Part shown: one piece after another, positions 1 through 7,738 of the stretch
Position numbering within the stretch: position 1 is the first letter of the stretch
How the letters are laid out: each line of letters begins with the position of its first letter
Origin: Actinomycetes bacterium
GTDB taxonomy: Bacteria > Actinomycetota > Acidimicrobiia > Acidimicrobiales > JAMCQF01
Length of the DNA: 47,723 bases
Assembly (NCBI GenBank): GCA_021851885.1
Contig: JAJZBS010000011.1
Location: 1-47,723, forward strand
Direction: 5' to 3'
Notes under the pieces: model-generated
Told to the model about the DNA's origin: nothing
What the model saw: only the letters and a program-made list of their open reading frames with translations
Databases searched by the model: none
Position numbers and translations under genes: made by a program

Positions 1-96
1 GGACCCGTCCAAGGACTATCAACCCATCACGGGAGGGCCCTGATGGCCTACCGTTCATAGGTTCGTCTGTCCACGATGTCTCGCGACATCACACGG

Positions 97-170
97 TGGG
101 CGCTAGAGGACTCGAACCTCCGACCTCAGCCGTGTGAAGGCTGCGCTCTAACCAACTGAGCTAAGCGCCC
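97..170 (-). tRNA. tRNA-Val (anticodon CAC)
   Basis: Read on the minus strand this 74-nt stretch folds as a tRNA. The acceptor stem pairs GGGCGCT with AGCGCCC, followed by discriminator A; the D-arm is GCTCAGTTGGTTAGAGC, and the T-arm holds GGTTCGAGTCC. The anticodon stem CAGCC/GGCTG closes the 7-nt loop TTCACAC, giving anticodon CAC, which reads the valine codon GUG. The full CCA tail is not encoded (CCG follows). It stands alone, with no second tRNA or integrase nearby. The stretches 1-96 and 171-259 show no gene. Confidence 0.96.
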
Positions 171-259
171 GCGTACTGGGACGGGACGGCCGCGAGGCTA
201 CACCGGCCCCACAAGCCTGCCGAGCTCAACCAGGTAGCCGAGAACTAGCGTGAACGTCG

Positions 260-1096
260 ATGCATGCACAGGATGGCGGCGAAGGTGCTCCTGGCGACGG
301 CCAGATGCTTGCCCGTTCCGCGGGCGCTCCGACCGAGCCCACGGCCACGCCCTCTCCCGTGGAAGGGGCGCATATCCGCCGGCTCGAGGTCGGCGACATC
401 CCTCCCGCCGCCGTGCTCCACCGCCACGTCCTCGATGCCGAGTTCCTGTCGACGTGTGGAGGGCCGTTCCTCCGCCGCTATTACAAGGCATGGATCGACA
501 GCCCCTCCTGCGTGGCGCTCTGTGCCGTCGATAGCCGGGGTCAGATCGTCGGCGTGCTCCTCGGATCACTCGACCCCGTCCGGCACTATCGGTCGATGCT
601 CCGCTCCGGCGGCGTGGGCATCGCCGCGCGACTCGTCGCCTATGCCCTGGTCCACCCGAAGTTCGCCGGGACCCTGCTCCGCACGCGCGCTTTGCGCTAT
701 GGCCGGGGCCTGCTGCGCGCGGGCCGCGGCGCACTCGGAGCCCGGCGATCAGCTAAGGCCCTGGCAGCACACACCTCGTCGGCACCGGAGAATGCTCACT
801 CGTCGCACGAAGGCGGTCCCGCAGCTGCCCAGCGTGACGCCCATGGAGCGGCGGGTACCACCGGAGAGCTGGCGCATCTCCTCGTCGATCCTGGAATGCA
901 GGGGCGGGGCGTCGGCCGGAGACTCGTCGACGAGATGGTCGCCACAGCGCGCAGAGGGCGAGTCGGAATGCTCGTGCTCGTCACTCCCCCGGACGCCCCT
1001 GCCCGCCGCTTTTACAACAGGTTGGGATGGGCTGAAGACGGGGAGGTGACGAGCGGTAGCGGCGAGCGGTTCGTCCGCTTCCGCCTGGAGCTCTGA
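260..1096 (+). CDS. GNAT-family N-acetyltransferase
   Basis: A 278-residue protein whose C-terminal third is a GNAT acetyltransferase fold. The acetyl-CoA pyrophosphate loop reads LLVDPGMQGRGVGRRLVDEM, matching the family signature Q/RxxGxG/A, and is followed by the usual PxNxxARRFYxRLGW-type element (PARRFYNRLGWAE). The N-terminal part (HIRRLEVGDIPPAAVLHRHV) is also GNAT-like. A long Ala/Arg/Ser-rich insertion separates the two halves at about residues 145-200, so the protein is much longer than a usual GNAT (150-180 aa). An in-frame ATG at 305 is an alternative start that drops a low-complexity leader. The acceptor substrate cannot be told from the sequence. It converges with the SGNH hydrolase gene. 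Confidence 0.85.
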   Translation: MHAQDGGEGAPGDGQMLARSAGAPTEPTATPSPVEGAHIRRLEVGDIPPAAVLHRHVLDAEFLSTCGGPFLRRYYKAWIDSPSCVALCAVDSRGQIVGVLLGSLDPVRHYRSMLRSGGVGIAARLVAYALVHPKFAGTLLRTRALRYGRGLLRAGRGALGARRSAKALAAHTSSAPENAHSSHEGGPAAAQRDAHGAAGTTGELAHLLVDPGMQGRGVGRRLVDEMVATARRGRVGMLVLVTPPDAPARRFYNRLGWAEDGEVTSGSGERFVRFRLEL

Positions 1097-1102
1097 CCGC
1101 CG

Positions 1103-1152
1103 GCGAGGCGCCGACAGGCCGTCGCAAAGACTTCGGCGACGCCGCGCCTCGC
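1103..1152. terminator. Nested hairpin between convergent genes (likely bidirectional terminator)
   Basis: Outer arms GCGAGGCG (1103-1110) and CGCCTCGC (1145-1152) enclose an inner stem CGTCGC (1120-1125) / GCGACG (1136-1141). The element lies exactly between the two convergent stop codons. It has no U-run, which is common for actinobacterial terminators, so the assignment rests on pairing and position. Confidence 0.6.
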
Positions 1153-1156
1153 ACGC

Positions 1157-2638
1157 CTAGGCCGGGGCCGGCAAACCCGGCGCCCCCTGGCACCCCGGCG
1201 TCGGCGTGACGGCCAGCAAGGGCGGCACCTGTGGCAAAGCGGGGAGGCCGAGCGCCGGACCGTCGACGGCGTCACCCATTGCAGCCTGGCCCACGGCGTT
1301 CGGGTGCAGGTGGTCACCCGAGTCGTAGGGCGGGAATATCGACGTGGGGACGCAGGCGCCGTTGTAGTCGTCGGCAACGGCCGTCGCGAAGTCGATGACG
1401 CCGTCGAAGACGGTCGACGTGGACAACCACTGGTTGATCTGTTCGAGATAGCTCTGCTGGGTCGCGTCCCACTTCTCGCTGCCGGCCATGCGCGGTGTCA
1501 GCATCACGCCGACAGCCCGCAGGCCGGCCTGGTGGATCTCGTTCGCCGCCTGTTGGAGCCCGGCGATGACCTGGCCGGCCGTCGCCCCGAAGTACAGGTC
1601 GTTCGTGCCGAGGAAGATCACGACGGTCGACACGCCCGACTGGTCGATCGCGTCCTGGGCGAGCCGGTCGAGCCCCGACAGCCCGCCGCCGATCTTCGAA
1701 TAGTCGTCCGCCAGGTCCGTCAGCGTGTTCGCGGTGATCCCCTCGTTGATGACCGCGCGCCTCTCGGCGGACGGGAGGAGGTCTATGCGCTGCTGGAGCA
1801 CGTCGGTCCAGCGCATCGTCGCGTTGAAGCCGTCGGTGATCGAGTCGCCGACGACGACGATGCTGCCTGGCGGCTCCGCGCTCGACGGTGCAGGCGGCTG
1901 CAGGACGTCAACCGCGTCAACCCAGCGCGGCCAAGCACTCTTGTAGCTGAAGGCAGATGCGTTGGTCGCCATGGTCGCGTCACCTATGCCATTGGGCGTG
2001 GCGAACGAGACCGGAGGGCCTTTGCAGCATGGATGGACCGTGACCACGTCGCGGCCGCTCACGTAGACGCTGACCGCCAGGACTTCCCCCCCGGTCACCG
2101 CCATCTGCGCCGGATCGCTGTAGGCAACGGCTCCCTGTGCGACGGTCACACCCGCTTGTCCCCCAAACGTCAAGGGCACCGCAGATCCCGGGACGATCGA
2201 ACCCCCCGCGCGGCCCTGGGCAACGGTGGCCGCGCCGACGACGAGCGGCTGGTCGCCAAACAGGTTCGATATCCGCACGCGTACCGCTTCGCCGCTGATC
2301 GCCACGGTCGTCAGCTCGCGCACCGTCGTGTCCCAGGCGGTCCCGTCCCCCCAGGCCATGGCCGATCCCCAGGCGACGCGCCATGCCGGGGGAGGCGCGG
2401 TCGTCGTCGTGGGTTGAATGGGAAGCGTCGTGGTCGGGTGCCGGGCAAGAGTCGTCGGGGTCGCTTCCCCCACCTTGCCCGACGTGAGGACGCCGATCAG
2501 AGCTGCGAGAGCAAGACAGAGAGCGCCGGCCACGCCTCCGACGATGCGGCGCCACCGGCGAACGACAGCCCGCCTGTGCTTCGCACTGTTCGCGAGCGTC
2601 CGTGCCTGGTCGCGCAAAGGGGTCCAGGGATCCGTCAT
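1157..2638 (-). CDS. Membrane-anchored SGNH/GDSL-family hydrolase
   Basis: A 493-residue protein with a basic N-terminus, one transmembrane helix at about residues 30-52 (GGVAGALCLALAALIGVL) and a Thr/Pro-rich linker (PTTTTAPPP), so the catalytic part should sit outside the membrane. The SGNH blocks are visible: block I GDSITDG with the nucleophilic Ser near residue 263, block III GTND, and block V DHLHPN with the catalytic Asp and His. The preceding ~180 residues form a beta-rich accessory region, as in actinobacterial two-domain SGNH proteins that hydrolyse esters on polysaccharides or lipids. The actual substrate is unknown. The ATG at 2638 is preceded by a ~130-bp intergenic region shared with the divergent methyltransferase gene. 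Confidence 0.9.
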   Translation of the reverse strand: MTDPWTPLRDQARTLANSAKHRRAVVRRWRRIVGGVAGALCLALAALIGVLTSGKVGEATPTTLARHPTTTLPIQPTTTTAPPPAWRVAWGSAMAWGDGTAWDTTVRELTTVAISGEAVRVRISNLFGDQPLVVGAATVAQGRAGGSIVPGSAVPLTFGGQAGVTVAQGAVAYSDPAQMAVTGGEVLAVSVYVSGRDVVTVHPCCKGPPVSFATPNGIGDATMATNASAFSYKSAWPRWVDAVDVLQPPAPSSAEPPGSIVVVGDSITDGFNATMRWTDVLQQRIDLLPSAERRAVINEGITANTLTDLADDYSKIGGGLSGLDRLAQDAIDQSGVSTVVIFLGTNDLYFGATAGQVIAGLQQAANEIHQAGLRAVGVMLTPRMAGSEKWDATQQSYLEQINQWLSTSTVFDGVIDFATAVADDYNGACVPTSIFPPYDSGDHLHPNAVGQAAMGDAVDGPALGLPALPQVPPLLAVTPTPGCQGAPGLPAPA

Positions 2639-2768
2639 ATGCTTCGGCTCATATCCTTATCGGGGCCCTATGCTGGCAGCTGCGTCCAGCGCATGTGTTC
2701 ATGTTCCCGCAAGATTCCTCGCGCAGTGTGGACGATAACTGTCCAGGCGTGAAGGAGACCCAGAACAC

Positions 2769-3503
2769 GTGACGTCGACGAGCACCAATCGAACAGGCGG
2801 ACCCAAGCGATTGGCGCGCCATCAGAGCCGCGTCTGGTCCCGGCGGGCGGGCACCTGGGAGCACGAAGGATCTCAGGGCCTCACCCAGGTCGTGGAGACC
2901 ATCCTCAAGGAATGCCCGGTGGCGCCGGCCGACGAGGTGGCCGACCTGGGGACCGGGACCGGTCAACTCGCCCTCCCGCTGGCCCGGGGAGCGGCGCGGG
3001 TCTTCGCCGTCGACGTGAGCAGCAAGATGCTCGATCTCCTCCAGGCGAATGCACAGTCTCAAGGCCTCGCCAACGTCGCGAGCGTCGAGAGTGCGATCGA
3101 GACGGTCACGTTCCCGGGCTCCAGCTTGGACCTTGTGGTGTCGAATTACGCGTTGCACCATCTCAAAGACCGGGACAAGAAAGAGGTCGTTGCCCGCGCC
3201 GCGACCTGGCTCAGGCCCGGTGGCAGGATCGTGATCGGCGACATGATGTTCGGCCGTGGCTCCGACGGGCGCGATCGCGCCATCATCCGATCGAAGGTCG
3301 CGGCCCTTGCCCGGCTTGGGCCCGGAGGTTGGTGGCGCATCGCCAAGAACGCATGGCGCTTCACATTTCGCGTCCACGAGCAGCCGGTCAAGGTCGACGT
3401 CTGGAAGGCGTACCTCGCTGACGCCGGGTTCACCGACATCGTGGCAATCCCGGTCGTCGCCGAGGCGGCGGTCGTCATGGCCAGCCGGCCCGCCCATTCA
3501 TAG
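2769..3503 (+). CDS. Class I SAM-dependent methyltransferase
   Basis: A 244-residue Rossmann methyltransferase. Motif I is VADLGTGTGQLALPLA (residues 58-73), which binds S-adenosylmethionine; the acidic end of beta-2 is VFAVDVSSKMLD; the post-motif regions LDLVVSNYALHHLKD and LRPGGRIVIGDMM are typical of Methyltransf_11/25 enzymes (UbiE-like). The start is GTG, with AGGAG about 11 bases upstream. No substrate-specific motif is seen, so the methyl acceptor is open. Divergent from the SGNH hydrolase and convergent with the next gene (19 bp between stops). Confidence 0.9.
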   Translation: MTSTSTNRTGGPKRLARHQSRVWSRRAGTWEHEGSQGLTQVVETILKECPVAPADEVADLGTGTGQLALPLARGAARVFAVDVSSKMLDLLQANAQSQGLANVASVESAIETVTFPGSSLDLVVSNYALHHLKDRDKKEVVARAATWLRPGGRIVIGDMMFGRGSDGRDRAIIRSKVAALARLGPGGWWRIAKNAWRFTFRVHEQPVKVDVWKAYLADAGFTDIVAIPVVAEAAVVMASRPAHS

Positions 3504-3522
3504 CGTCGCCGGGGTCCTTCTC

Positions 3523-4620
3523 TCATCCCGACGCTGATGCGGGAGCGCCAGGGCAGACACCACTGAGGGGCATCTCGGTCCCCGGAGCGACCGTCGACGC
3601 GACCCCGGCAACATTTCCGTCGACGCCGATGCGGGCCAAGTTCGCCTTTCCGGCTCCGGTGACTCCCGCCAGGAAGTCCAAGGTGACCTTGTCGACCACC
3701 TCGGCATAGACGCCGGTCGTCGTGTAGGCGACGAGATGGTCGGCACCTTGGAGGACGACGTAGTACTTCGGCTTAGGCGCTGCGTCGAAGATCTGGTTAC
3801 TGCACACGGGCGGGTTGATGACGTCGGCGGTCCCCTGGACGATAAGGAGCGGAACCGAGGGCGTCGTGAAGTAGGTCGTGCCAAAGGCGACGTACTCCGC
3901 CCCGGACAGAAGAATCGCCGCACGGATCCGCGCATCCCGGCAGCAGCTGTTGGCGACCGCTGCCAGTGACACGTCGCCACCGTCCGACTGCCCGGCCGCG
4001 ATGACGTTCCAGGGCTCGATGAGGTTCGATAGCACTGACGAGCTGGTCGCGTTCTGGTGCAGCAGCTGCGAGATGACGAACGAGAGGTCGGCGGGGTGGT
4101 TGACGATGTCGGCGCGGTCGAGCGGGCCGGGGCCTTGTGGATCGGTTCCCGGGTAGACGGGCTCGGCAACCACGTAGCCGGCTTCGGCCCACGCGTCCAG
4201 CATCGCGCTATAGCGCGAGGCCGCAATGTCGAAACCCTGGGAGAAGACGACCAACGGGTACGGCGCTCCGGCCTGCTCCGGCGGTGCCCCCGGGGACTCG
4301 ACGCCCGGCGTCCCGGCAGCGGCGGGATAACGCAGGTAGGTGGTTATCATGCGGGCCGCCGCCGTGGTCGTCGCCGGCTCGGTGAGGGTCTCGACGACTG
4401 TGCCAACCGCAAAGGGACCGGCGGGGCGCGGCGCTCTCGTCGACGACGCGGTATCGCTCCTTGGAACGCTCGACGTCCCGGCCGAGGACGAGTCCAAGGT
4501 GCTGCAGGCAGCGAGGAGCAGGACGGTCGCAGCGGCGGCCGCGATGCGCGCCGTACGGCGGCGATAGGTCCGCGCCGTGCGCGCGACGCCGGCGGGCGTG
4601 CCTGGCTTTTGGTCAGCCAA
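3523..4620 (-). CDS. Secreted alpha/beta-hydrolase lipoprotein
   Basis: A 365-residue protein with an N-terminal lipoprotein signal: an Arg-rich start, the hydrophobic stretch IAAAAATVLLLAAC, and a lipobox LLAAC, so it is predicted to be anchored to the outer face of the membrane. The alpha/beta-hydrolase core shows an oxyanion region PLVVFSQGFD, the nucleophile elbow GQSDG (Ser near residue 210), an acid region VQGTADVINPP and the His region QGADHLVAY. The layout resembles chlorophyllase/dienelactone-hydrolase-like esterases. The start is a TTG that overlaps the end of the upstream FKBP gene by 8 bases (TTGGCTGA), which suggests translational coupling. The substrate is unknown. Confidence 0.85.
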   Translation of the reverse strand: MADQKPGTPAGVARTARTYRRRTARIAAAAATVLLLAACSTLDSSSAGTSSVPRSDTASSTRAPRPAGPFAVGTVVETLTEPATTTAAARMITTYLRYPAAAGTPGVESPGAPPEQAGAPYPLVVFSQGFDIAASRYSAMLDAWAEAGYVVAEPVYPGTDPQGPGPLDRADIVNHPADLSFVISQLLHQNATSSSVLSNLIEPWNVIAAGQSDGGDVSLAAVANSCCRDARIRAAILLSGAEYVAFGTTYFTTPSVPLLIVQGTADVINPPVCSNQIFDAAPKPKYYVVLQGADHLVAYTTTGVYAEVVDKVTLDFLAGVTGAGKANLARIGVDGNVAGVASTVAPGTEMPLSGVCPGAPASASG

Positions 4621-5140
4621 TCTTGATCAGGTCGACGATGAAGATGAGCGTGTCGTTGGCCGGGATGCCCGAGCCCACCGGTGGGGACGCCCCGTAGGCG
4701 AGCGACGGCGGGATGAACAGCTCCCGGCGCCCGCCCACCTTCATCCCGACAAGGCCTTCCGACCATCCCTGGATGACCCCGGCGAGACTGAAAGATATCG
4801 GCGCGCCGTTCCCGGTCGTCCACGAGGCCTGGAACATCTTCCTGTTGGTCCAGGAGTACCCGACGTACTGGACCGTGACGGTGTCCCGCGCGGTCGCCGC
4901 CGCGCCTCTGCCGGTGATCAGGTCGGCGTACTCGAGCGCGGACGGCGGCTGCCCCGCCGGCACCACGACCGTCGGCTCTTTGCCCGGGATCCCTGCCGGT
5001 GAGCGCTGCGCGGCCGGGATGACGGCCATAGCCGGAGCGGCGGCGGTCGTCGCCGTCGTCGAGCCCGGACTGGAGCCGCAGGCGGCGGTCATGGCAAGGA
5101 GGAGCGTGCCGGCAACGGCGGCAAGGCGGATCGGTCTCAA
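4613..5140 (-). CDS. FKBP-type peptidyl-prolyl isomerase lipoprotein
   Basis: A 175-residue protein that should speed proline cis/trans isomerisation in exported proteins. Residues 1-22 form a lipoprotein signal ending in MTAAC. The FKBP domain occupies the C-terminal ~110 residues, with conserved segments VTVQYVGYSW, FSLAGVIQGWSEGLVGMKVGGRR and FIPPSLAYG, then the closing strand LIFIVDLIKI. The start codon appears to be TTG at 5140, because no ATG or GTG lies upstream of the signal peptide in frame. It is the first gene of a two-gene unit with the alpha/beta-hydrolase lipoprotein, so it may help that protein fold. Confidence 0.93.
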   Translation of the reverse strand: MRPIRLAAVAGTLLLAMTAACGSSPGSTTATTAAAPAMAVIPAAQRSPAGIPGKEPTVVVPAGQPPSALEYADLITGRGAAATARDTVTVQYVGYSWTNRKMFQASWTTGNGAPISFSLAGVIQGWSEGLVGMKVGGRRELFIPPSLAYGASPPVGSGIPANDTLIFIVDLIKIG

Positions 5141-5256
5141 GGCGGCTGTTCGTCCCTTCAGGTGGAGCGGCGGCGTGCCGGCGGTCGGACGCTCAGCCTA
5201 AACCCGCAACGAGCCCGGGTCATCGCACCTGGCGGCGACTGCGCCGCCGGCAGGGC

Positions 5257-6254
5257 TCACGCCCCGTGCTCAGCGGCGTGCCAATGGAGCGACCACGCCC
5301 GCGCCCGCTGCATCGGGCACCGCCGCGAATGCGGCCGCGGCGGCCAGGACGCCGGCGTCCGTGGGCGGCGCGACCTCCCGCCTCCCTGTCGCCCGGGCCG
5401 GCCGCTGAGCGGCGGAGCGGATGCACATGTCGGCGTCACGAGCACGTCCACGTCGCGCAACACGGCCGCGAGGCGCGCGTGCAAGCGGCGGCTCTCGTCG
5501 ATGGCGGCAACGCGGTCGTATGCCGACAGGTTCCTTCCCCACTCGGCCACGACACGCAAGCCGGGATCGAGACGGTCTTAGTCTGCGGCCCCATACGGGG
5601 ACAGGGTGCGGTAGAGGCATTCGTTGACGATCGTGAGCCAAACAGGGAGGGGGTCGTCTTCGAAGACGACCCCAGCGTCGACGACGCAAGCGTCGGCGAC
5701 CAGGCAATCTTCATCGTGAGACGTTCTGGGTGCCGCTGGCGGCTACTCGTTCGTACCACGATGTCCGGTCCACCGGCAGCGACGTGACGTCTTCGGCGAC
5801 GGGGCCGACGACTTCGTCCAGAGCGAGAGCCGCATCCGTCAGCCGGCGCGTCACCACGCCGAGGCTCGACAGGTCGAGCCAGTCGGAACCGACGCGCCCG
5901 CCGGATGGCACGCGCCCGAACCACGGCGTGAAGCCCTCCAGCCCGCAGCGCGACGGCGGCGGATCCGAAGCGCGTCGGCATCCGGGCGACGTCGTCAAGG
6001 TCCTTGACACCGATGGGCACCCCCGCGAGCGGCCCCACGGGCTTACCTCCGGCGAGGGCATCGTCGACGGCCGCCGCCCGGTCGAGAGCACCTTGCGGGT
6101 CGACGAAGACACACGCGCAGACGCTGCCGTCGAGGGCACCGATGCGCTCAAGAGCGTCTTCACATGCTTCTCGCGCGCCCACCTCTGTCTGGCGCACGAG
6201 GCGGGCCGTTCCGGCGACCCCCTCCACGAGACAGTCCCTGCTCCCTCCACGCAT
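5257..6254 (-). pseudogene. Amidase-signature enzyme, degraded and internally deleted
   Basis: Pieces of an amidase-signature enzyme appear in order but in different minus-strand frames. From ATG 6254: RDCLVEGVAGTARLVRQTEV, an N-terminal helical region, and GVPIGVKDLDDVARMPTRFG, the block carrying the catalytic Lys. Another frame carries FGRVPSGGRVGSDWLDLSSL, and a third holds VLVTPTCASAPP near 5440, typical of the amidase C-terminus. The segment between GSA and FGRVPS should contain the Gly/Ser-rich signature with the catalytic Ser-cisSer; it is missing. The gene is therefore both frameshifted and deleted in its active site. I see no other gene in the ~1.2 kb between the FKBP gene and the membrane protein. 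Confidence 0.8.
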
Positions 6255-6284
6255 TGCCGTGCCCGTGCCCGTGCCCGCGGGCCT

Positions 6285-6317
6285 CGGCGTCACCGGCGTC
6301 ACCGGCGTCACCGGCGC
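6285..6317. repeat. 9-bp tandem repeat (3.6 copies)
   Basis: Three perfect head-to-tail copies of CGGCGTCAC (6285-6311) plus a partial fourth copy. Just before it, GCCCGT repeats twice (6261-6272). The repeats lie between the amidase remnant and the start of the next gene, in non-coding DNA by my annotation. Confidence 0.85.
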
Positions 6318-6357
6318 TGAAGCTCTGCCGCGCGGCGAGGGTACTAGGTTCACGTCG

Positions 6358-7080
6358 ATGCCGGATCCCGCGCACAATGGCCACGGCCCCAACGAAAACA
6401 GCCCCGTCGACGGCGCAACCGACGGAGACCGCTCAGATCGGGCACGCCGTCCGCGCCCGTCGCTGAGCAGGACAGTCCGCACCCTCGACGCCAAAGAGCA
6501 GCGTGTCGGCTATGTCACCGCGGCGGGCACCGCTGTCGTCTTCGCGGCCCTCCTCATCCCTCTCCGCAACACCCACCCGAAGAATCCCGGACCGCTGTCG
6601 ATCCTCGAGATCCTCTTCGTCTTCCTCGGGCTCGCAGTCCTCATCGCCATCGGGACGGCCATGCGCCGGCGCGCCTCTCTGGGCTTTTCCCTCGTGCTCA
6701 CCGGCGTCGCCACGTTCGGGATGACACCGATCCTGGCACTCCCCTACCTCGGCGTCTTCATCTGGCTCATCGTCCGAGCGCATCGCGCCCAGCTCGCAGC
6801 CGCGGGCAACTCCACGTCGCTCGACCGCAGCAGCCCCGGACCGGGGCGGACACCACCCGCAGGGTCACCGGGCGCTCGCCGCCGGAGATCAGGCGAGGCC
6901 TCCCAGGCCCGGGGGGGTTGGGGACTGTGGAGGCGCCGTGCACCGGAGGCTTCGACGGTCCGTCGTGCCGGGACGCAGTCGAAGCGCTACACGCCTCCGA
7001 AGCGCCGCCCCGGATCAAGCCAGGGGCGGCTTTCGGGCCGGAACACCTCCCCGGAAGGCCCACGGGACGAACGACGGTAG
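6358..7080 (+). CDS. Small integral membrane protein of unknown function
   Basis: I choose the ATG at 6358 rather than the ORF-track start at 6004, because the upstream part reads as shadow coding over the amidase remnant. The resulting 240-residue protein has a hydrophilic N-terminus (~55 aa) and three hydrophobic segments: YVTAAGTAVVFAALLIPL, SILEILFVFLGLAVLIAIG and LGFSLVLTGVATFGMTPILA, the last running on through LPYLGVFIWLIV. A very basic, Pro/Arg/Gly-rich tail of ~80 residues includes KRYTPPKRR. No enzymatic motif is seen. The topology and the positively charged tail suggest a membrane protein with a cytoplasmic nucleic-acid- or protein-binding extension, but this is inference. Confidence 0.7.
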   Translation: MPDPAHNGHGPNENSPVDGATDGDRSDRARRPRPSLSRTVRTLDAKEQRVGYVTAAGTAVVFAALLIPLRNTHPKNPGPLSILEILFVFLGLAVLIAIGTAMRRRASLGFSLVLTGVATFGMTPILALPYLGVFIWLIVRAHRAQLAAAGNSTSLDRSSPGPGRTPPAGSPGARRRRSGEASQARGGWGLWRRRAPEASTVRRAGTQSKRYTPPKRRPGSSQGRLSGRNTSPEGPRDERR

Positions 7081-7124
7081 GCGCCGGGCGGCGGCTGGGT
7101 GATCGGCCACGGCGGCGGCGTCCG

Positions 7125-7715
7125 TCACACCACGAGCGCCGCGTGCAACAGCGCCAGGAGCTCCGCGCGGCGACGGACGAGCGAGCGCGCGTTGGGCTCC
7201 TCGCCGAGGGCCCGCAGGACCTCGACCTCGGTCGCCATGCCGATCACCATGGAGTACGCCGCCAGGAGGACGAGGCGCGGGTCGTGGCGACGGAGGTTGC
7301 CGGCCTCCATCTCGGCGTCGAGGAACGACGCGGCGCGCACGACCAGCGGCTCGAGGGCCTCGGTGAGGCGCACCGTTGCAGGAGGACCGAGCCGGCTCAC
7401 CTCGCGCAGGAGCCCGAGGAGCTCGGGGCGGCGCGCCGCGAGACGGAACACCGACCGCACTATCGCCTCGACCCGCGCCCACCCGGTCCCGGCCCGCGCG
7501 AGCGCGCCTTCGAGCGCCCCGGCGAGCTCCACCGCGCTGCGGTCGATCACGGCGTCGAGGAGAGCTTCTTTCGAGGAAAACCAGTAGAGGATCGTCTGCT
7601 TGCGCACGCCCAGGGTCGACGCCAGGGCGTCGAGGCTGGTCGCCTCGTACCCCCTGGTCCCAAACGAGGCCAGCGCGCTGGCCAGGATCCGTTCACTCGT
7701 TGTCGACCCGGCCAC
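7125..7715 (-). CDS. TetR-family transcriptional regulator
   Basis: A 196-residue repressor-type protein. The N-terminal helix-turn-helix region reads SERILASALASFGTRGYEAT followed by SLDALASTLGVRKQTILYWF and SSKEALLDAVID, the canonical TetR_N pattern. The C-terminal ~130 residues are helical and Ala/Leu-rich and would form the ligand and dimer domain. The start is GTG at 7715. The gene is divergent from the acyl-CoA-reductase operon, with only 23 bp between the two start codons, and that gap holds a perfect palindrome. The simplest reading is that this protein represses both itself and the operon and is relieved by an acyl or lipid ligand; the ligand is a guess. Confidence 0.93.
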   Translation of the reverse strand: MAGSTTSERILASALASFGTRGYEATSLDALASTLGVRKQTILYWFSSKEALLDAVIDRSAVELAGALEGALARAGTGWARVEAIVRSVFRLAARRPELLGLLREVSRLGPPATVRLTEALEPLVVRAASFLDAEMEAGNLRRHDPRLVLLAAYSMVIGMATEVEVLRALGEEPNARSLVRRRAELLALLHAALVV

Positions 7716-7716
7716 T

Positions 7717-7728
7717 TACCATATGGTA
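7717..7728. promoter_or_regulatory. Palindromic operator TACCATATGGTA in the TetR/reductase divergent gap
   Basis: A perfect 12-bp palindrome lies in the 23-bp gap between the GTG starts at 7715 (minus) and 7739 (plus). It includes TATGGT on both strands, which resembles a -10 hexamer. On the plus strand this places transcription start at about the GTG at 7739, so the operon mRNA is probably leaderless. A TetR dimer bound here would block that promoter directly. Confidence 0.7.
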
Positions 7729-7738
7729 GACAGATCGC

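Noticed and set aside
97-170. tRNA-Val as an integration site
   Set aside because: No integrase, no duplicated tRNA 3' end and no element boundary nearby within the window.
1304-2752. 482-codon plus-strand ORF opposite the SGNH hydrolase
   Set aside because: Its translation is Arg/Gly/Val-rich with no family signature, and the opposite strand carries all SGNH catalytic blocks; it is a high-GC shadow frame.
6285-6317. Tandem repeats as a possible CRISPR or regulatory array
   Set aside because: Units of 9 bp without spacers; simple slippage repeats. No direct-repeat/spacer pattern or cas gene was seen anywhere in the window.
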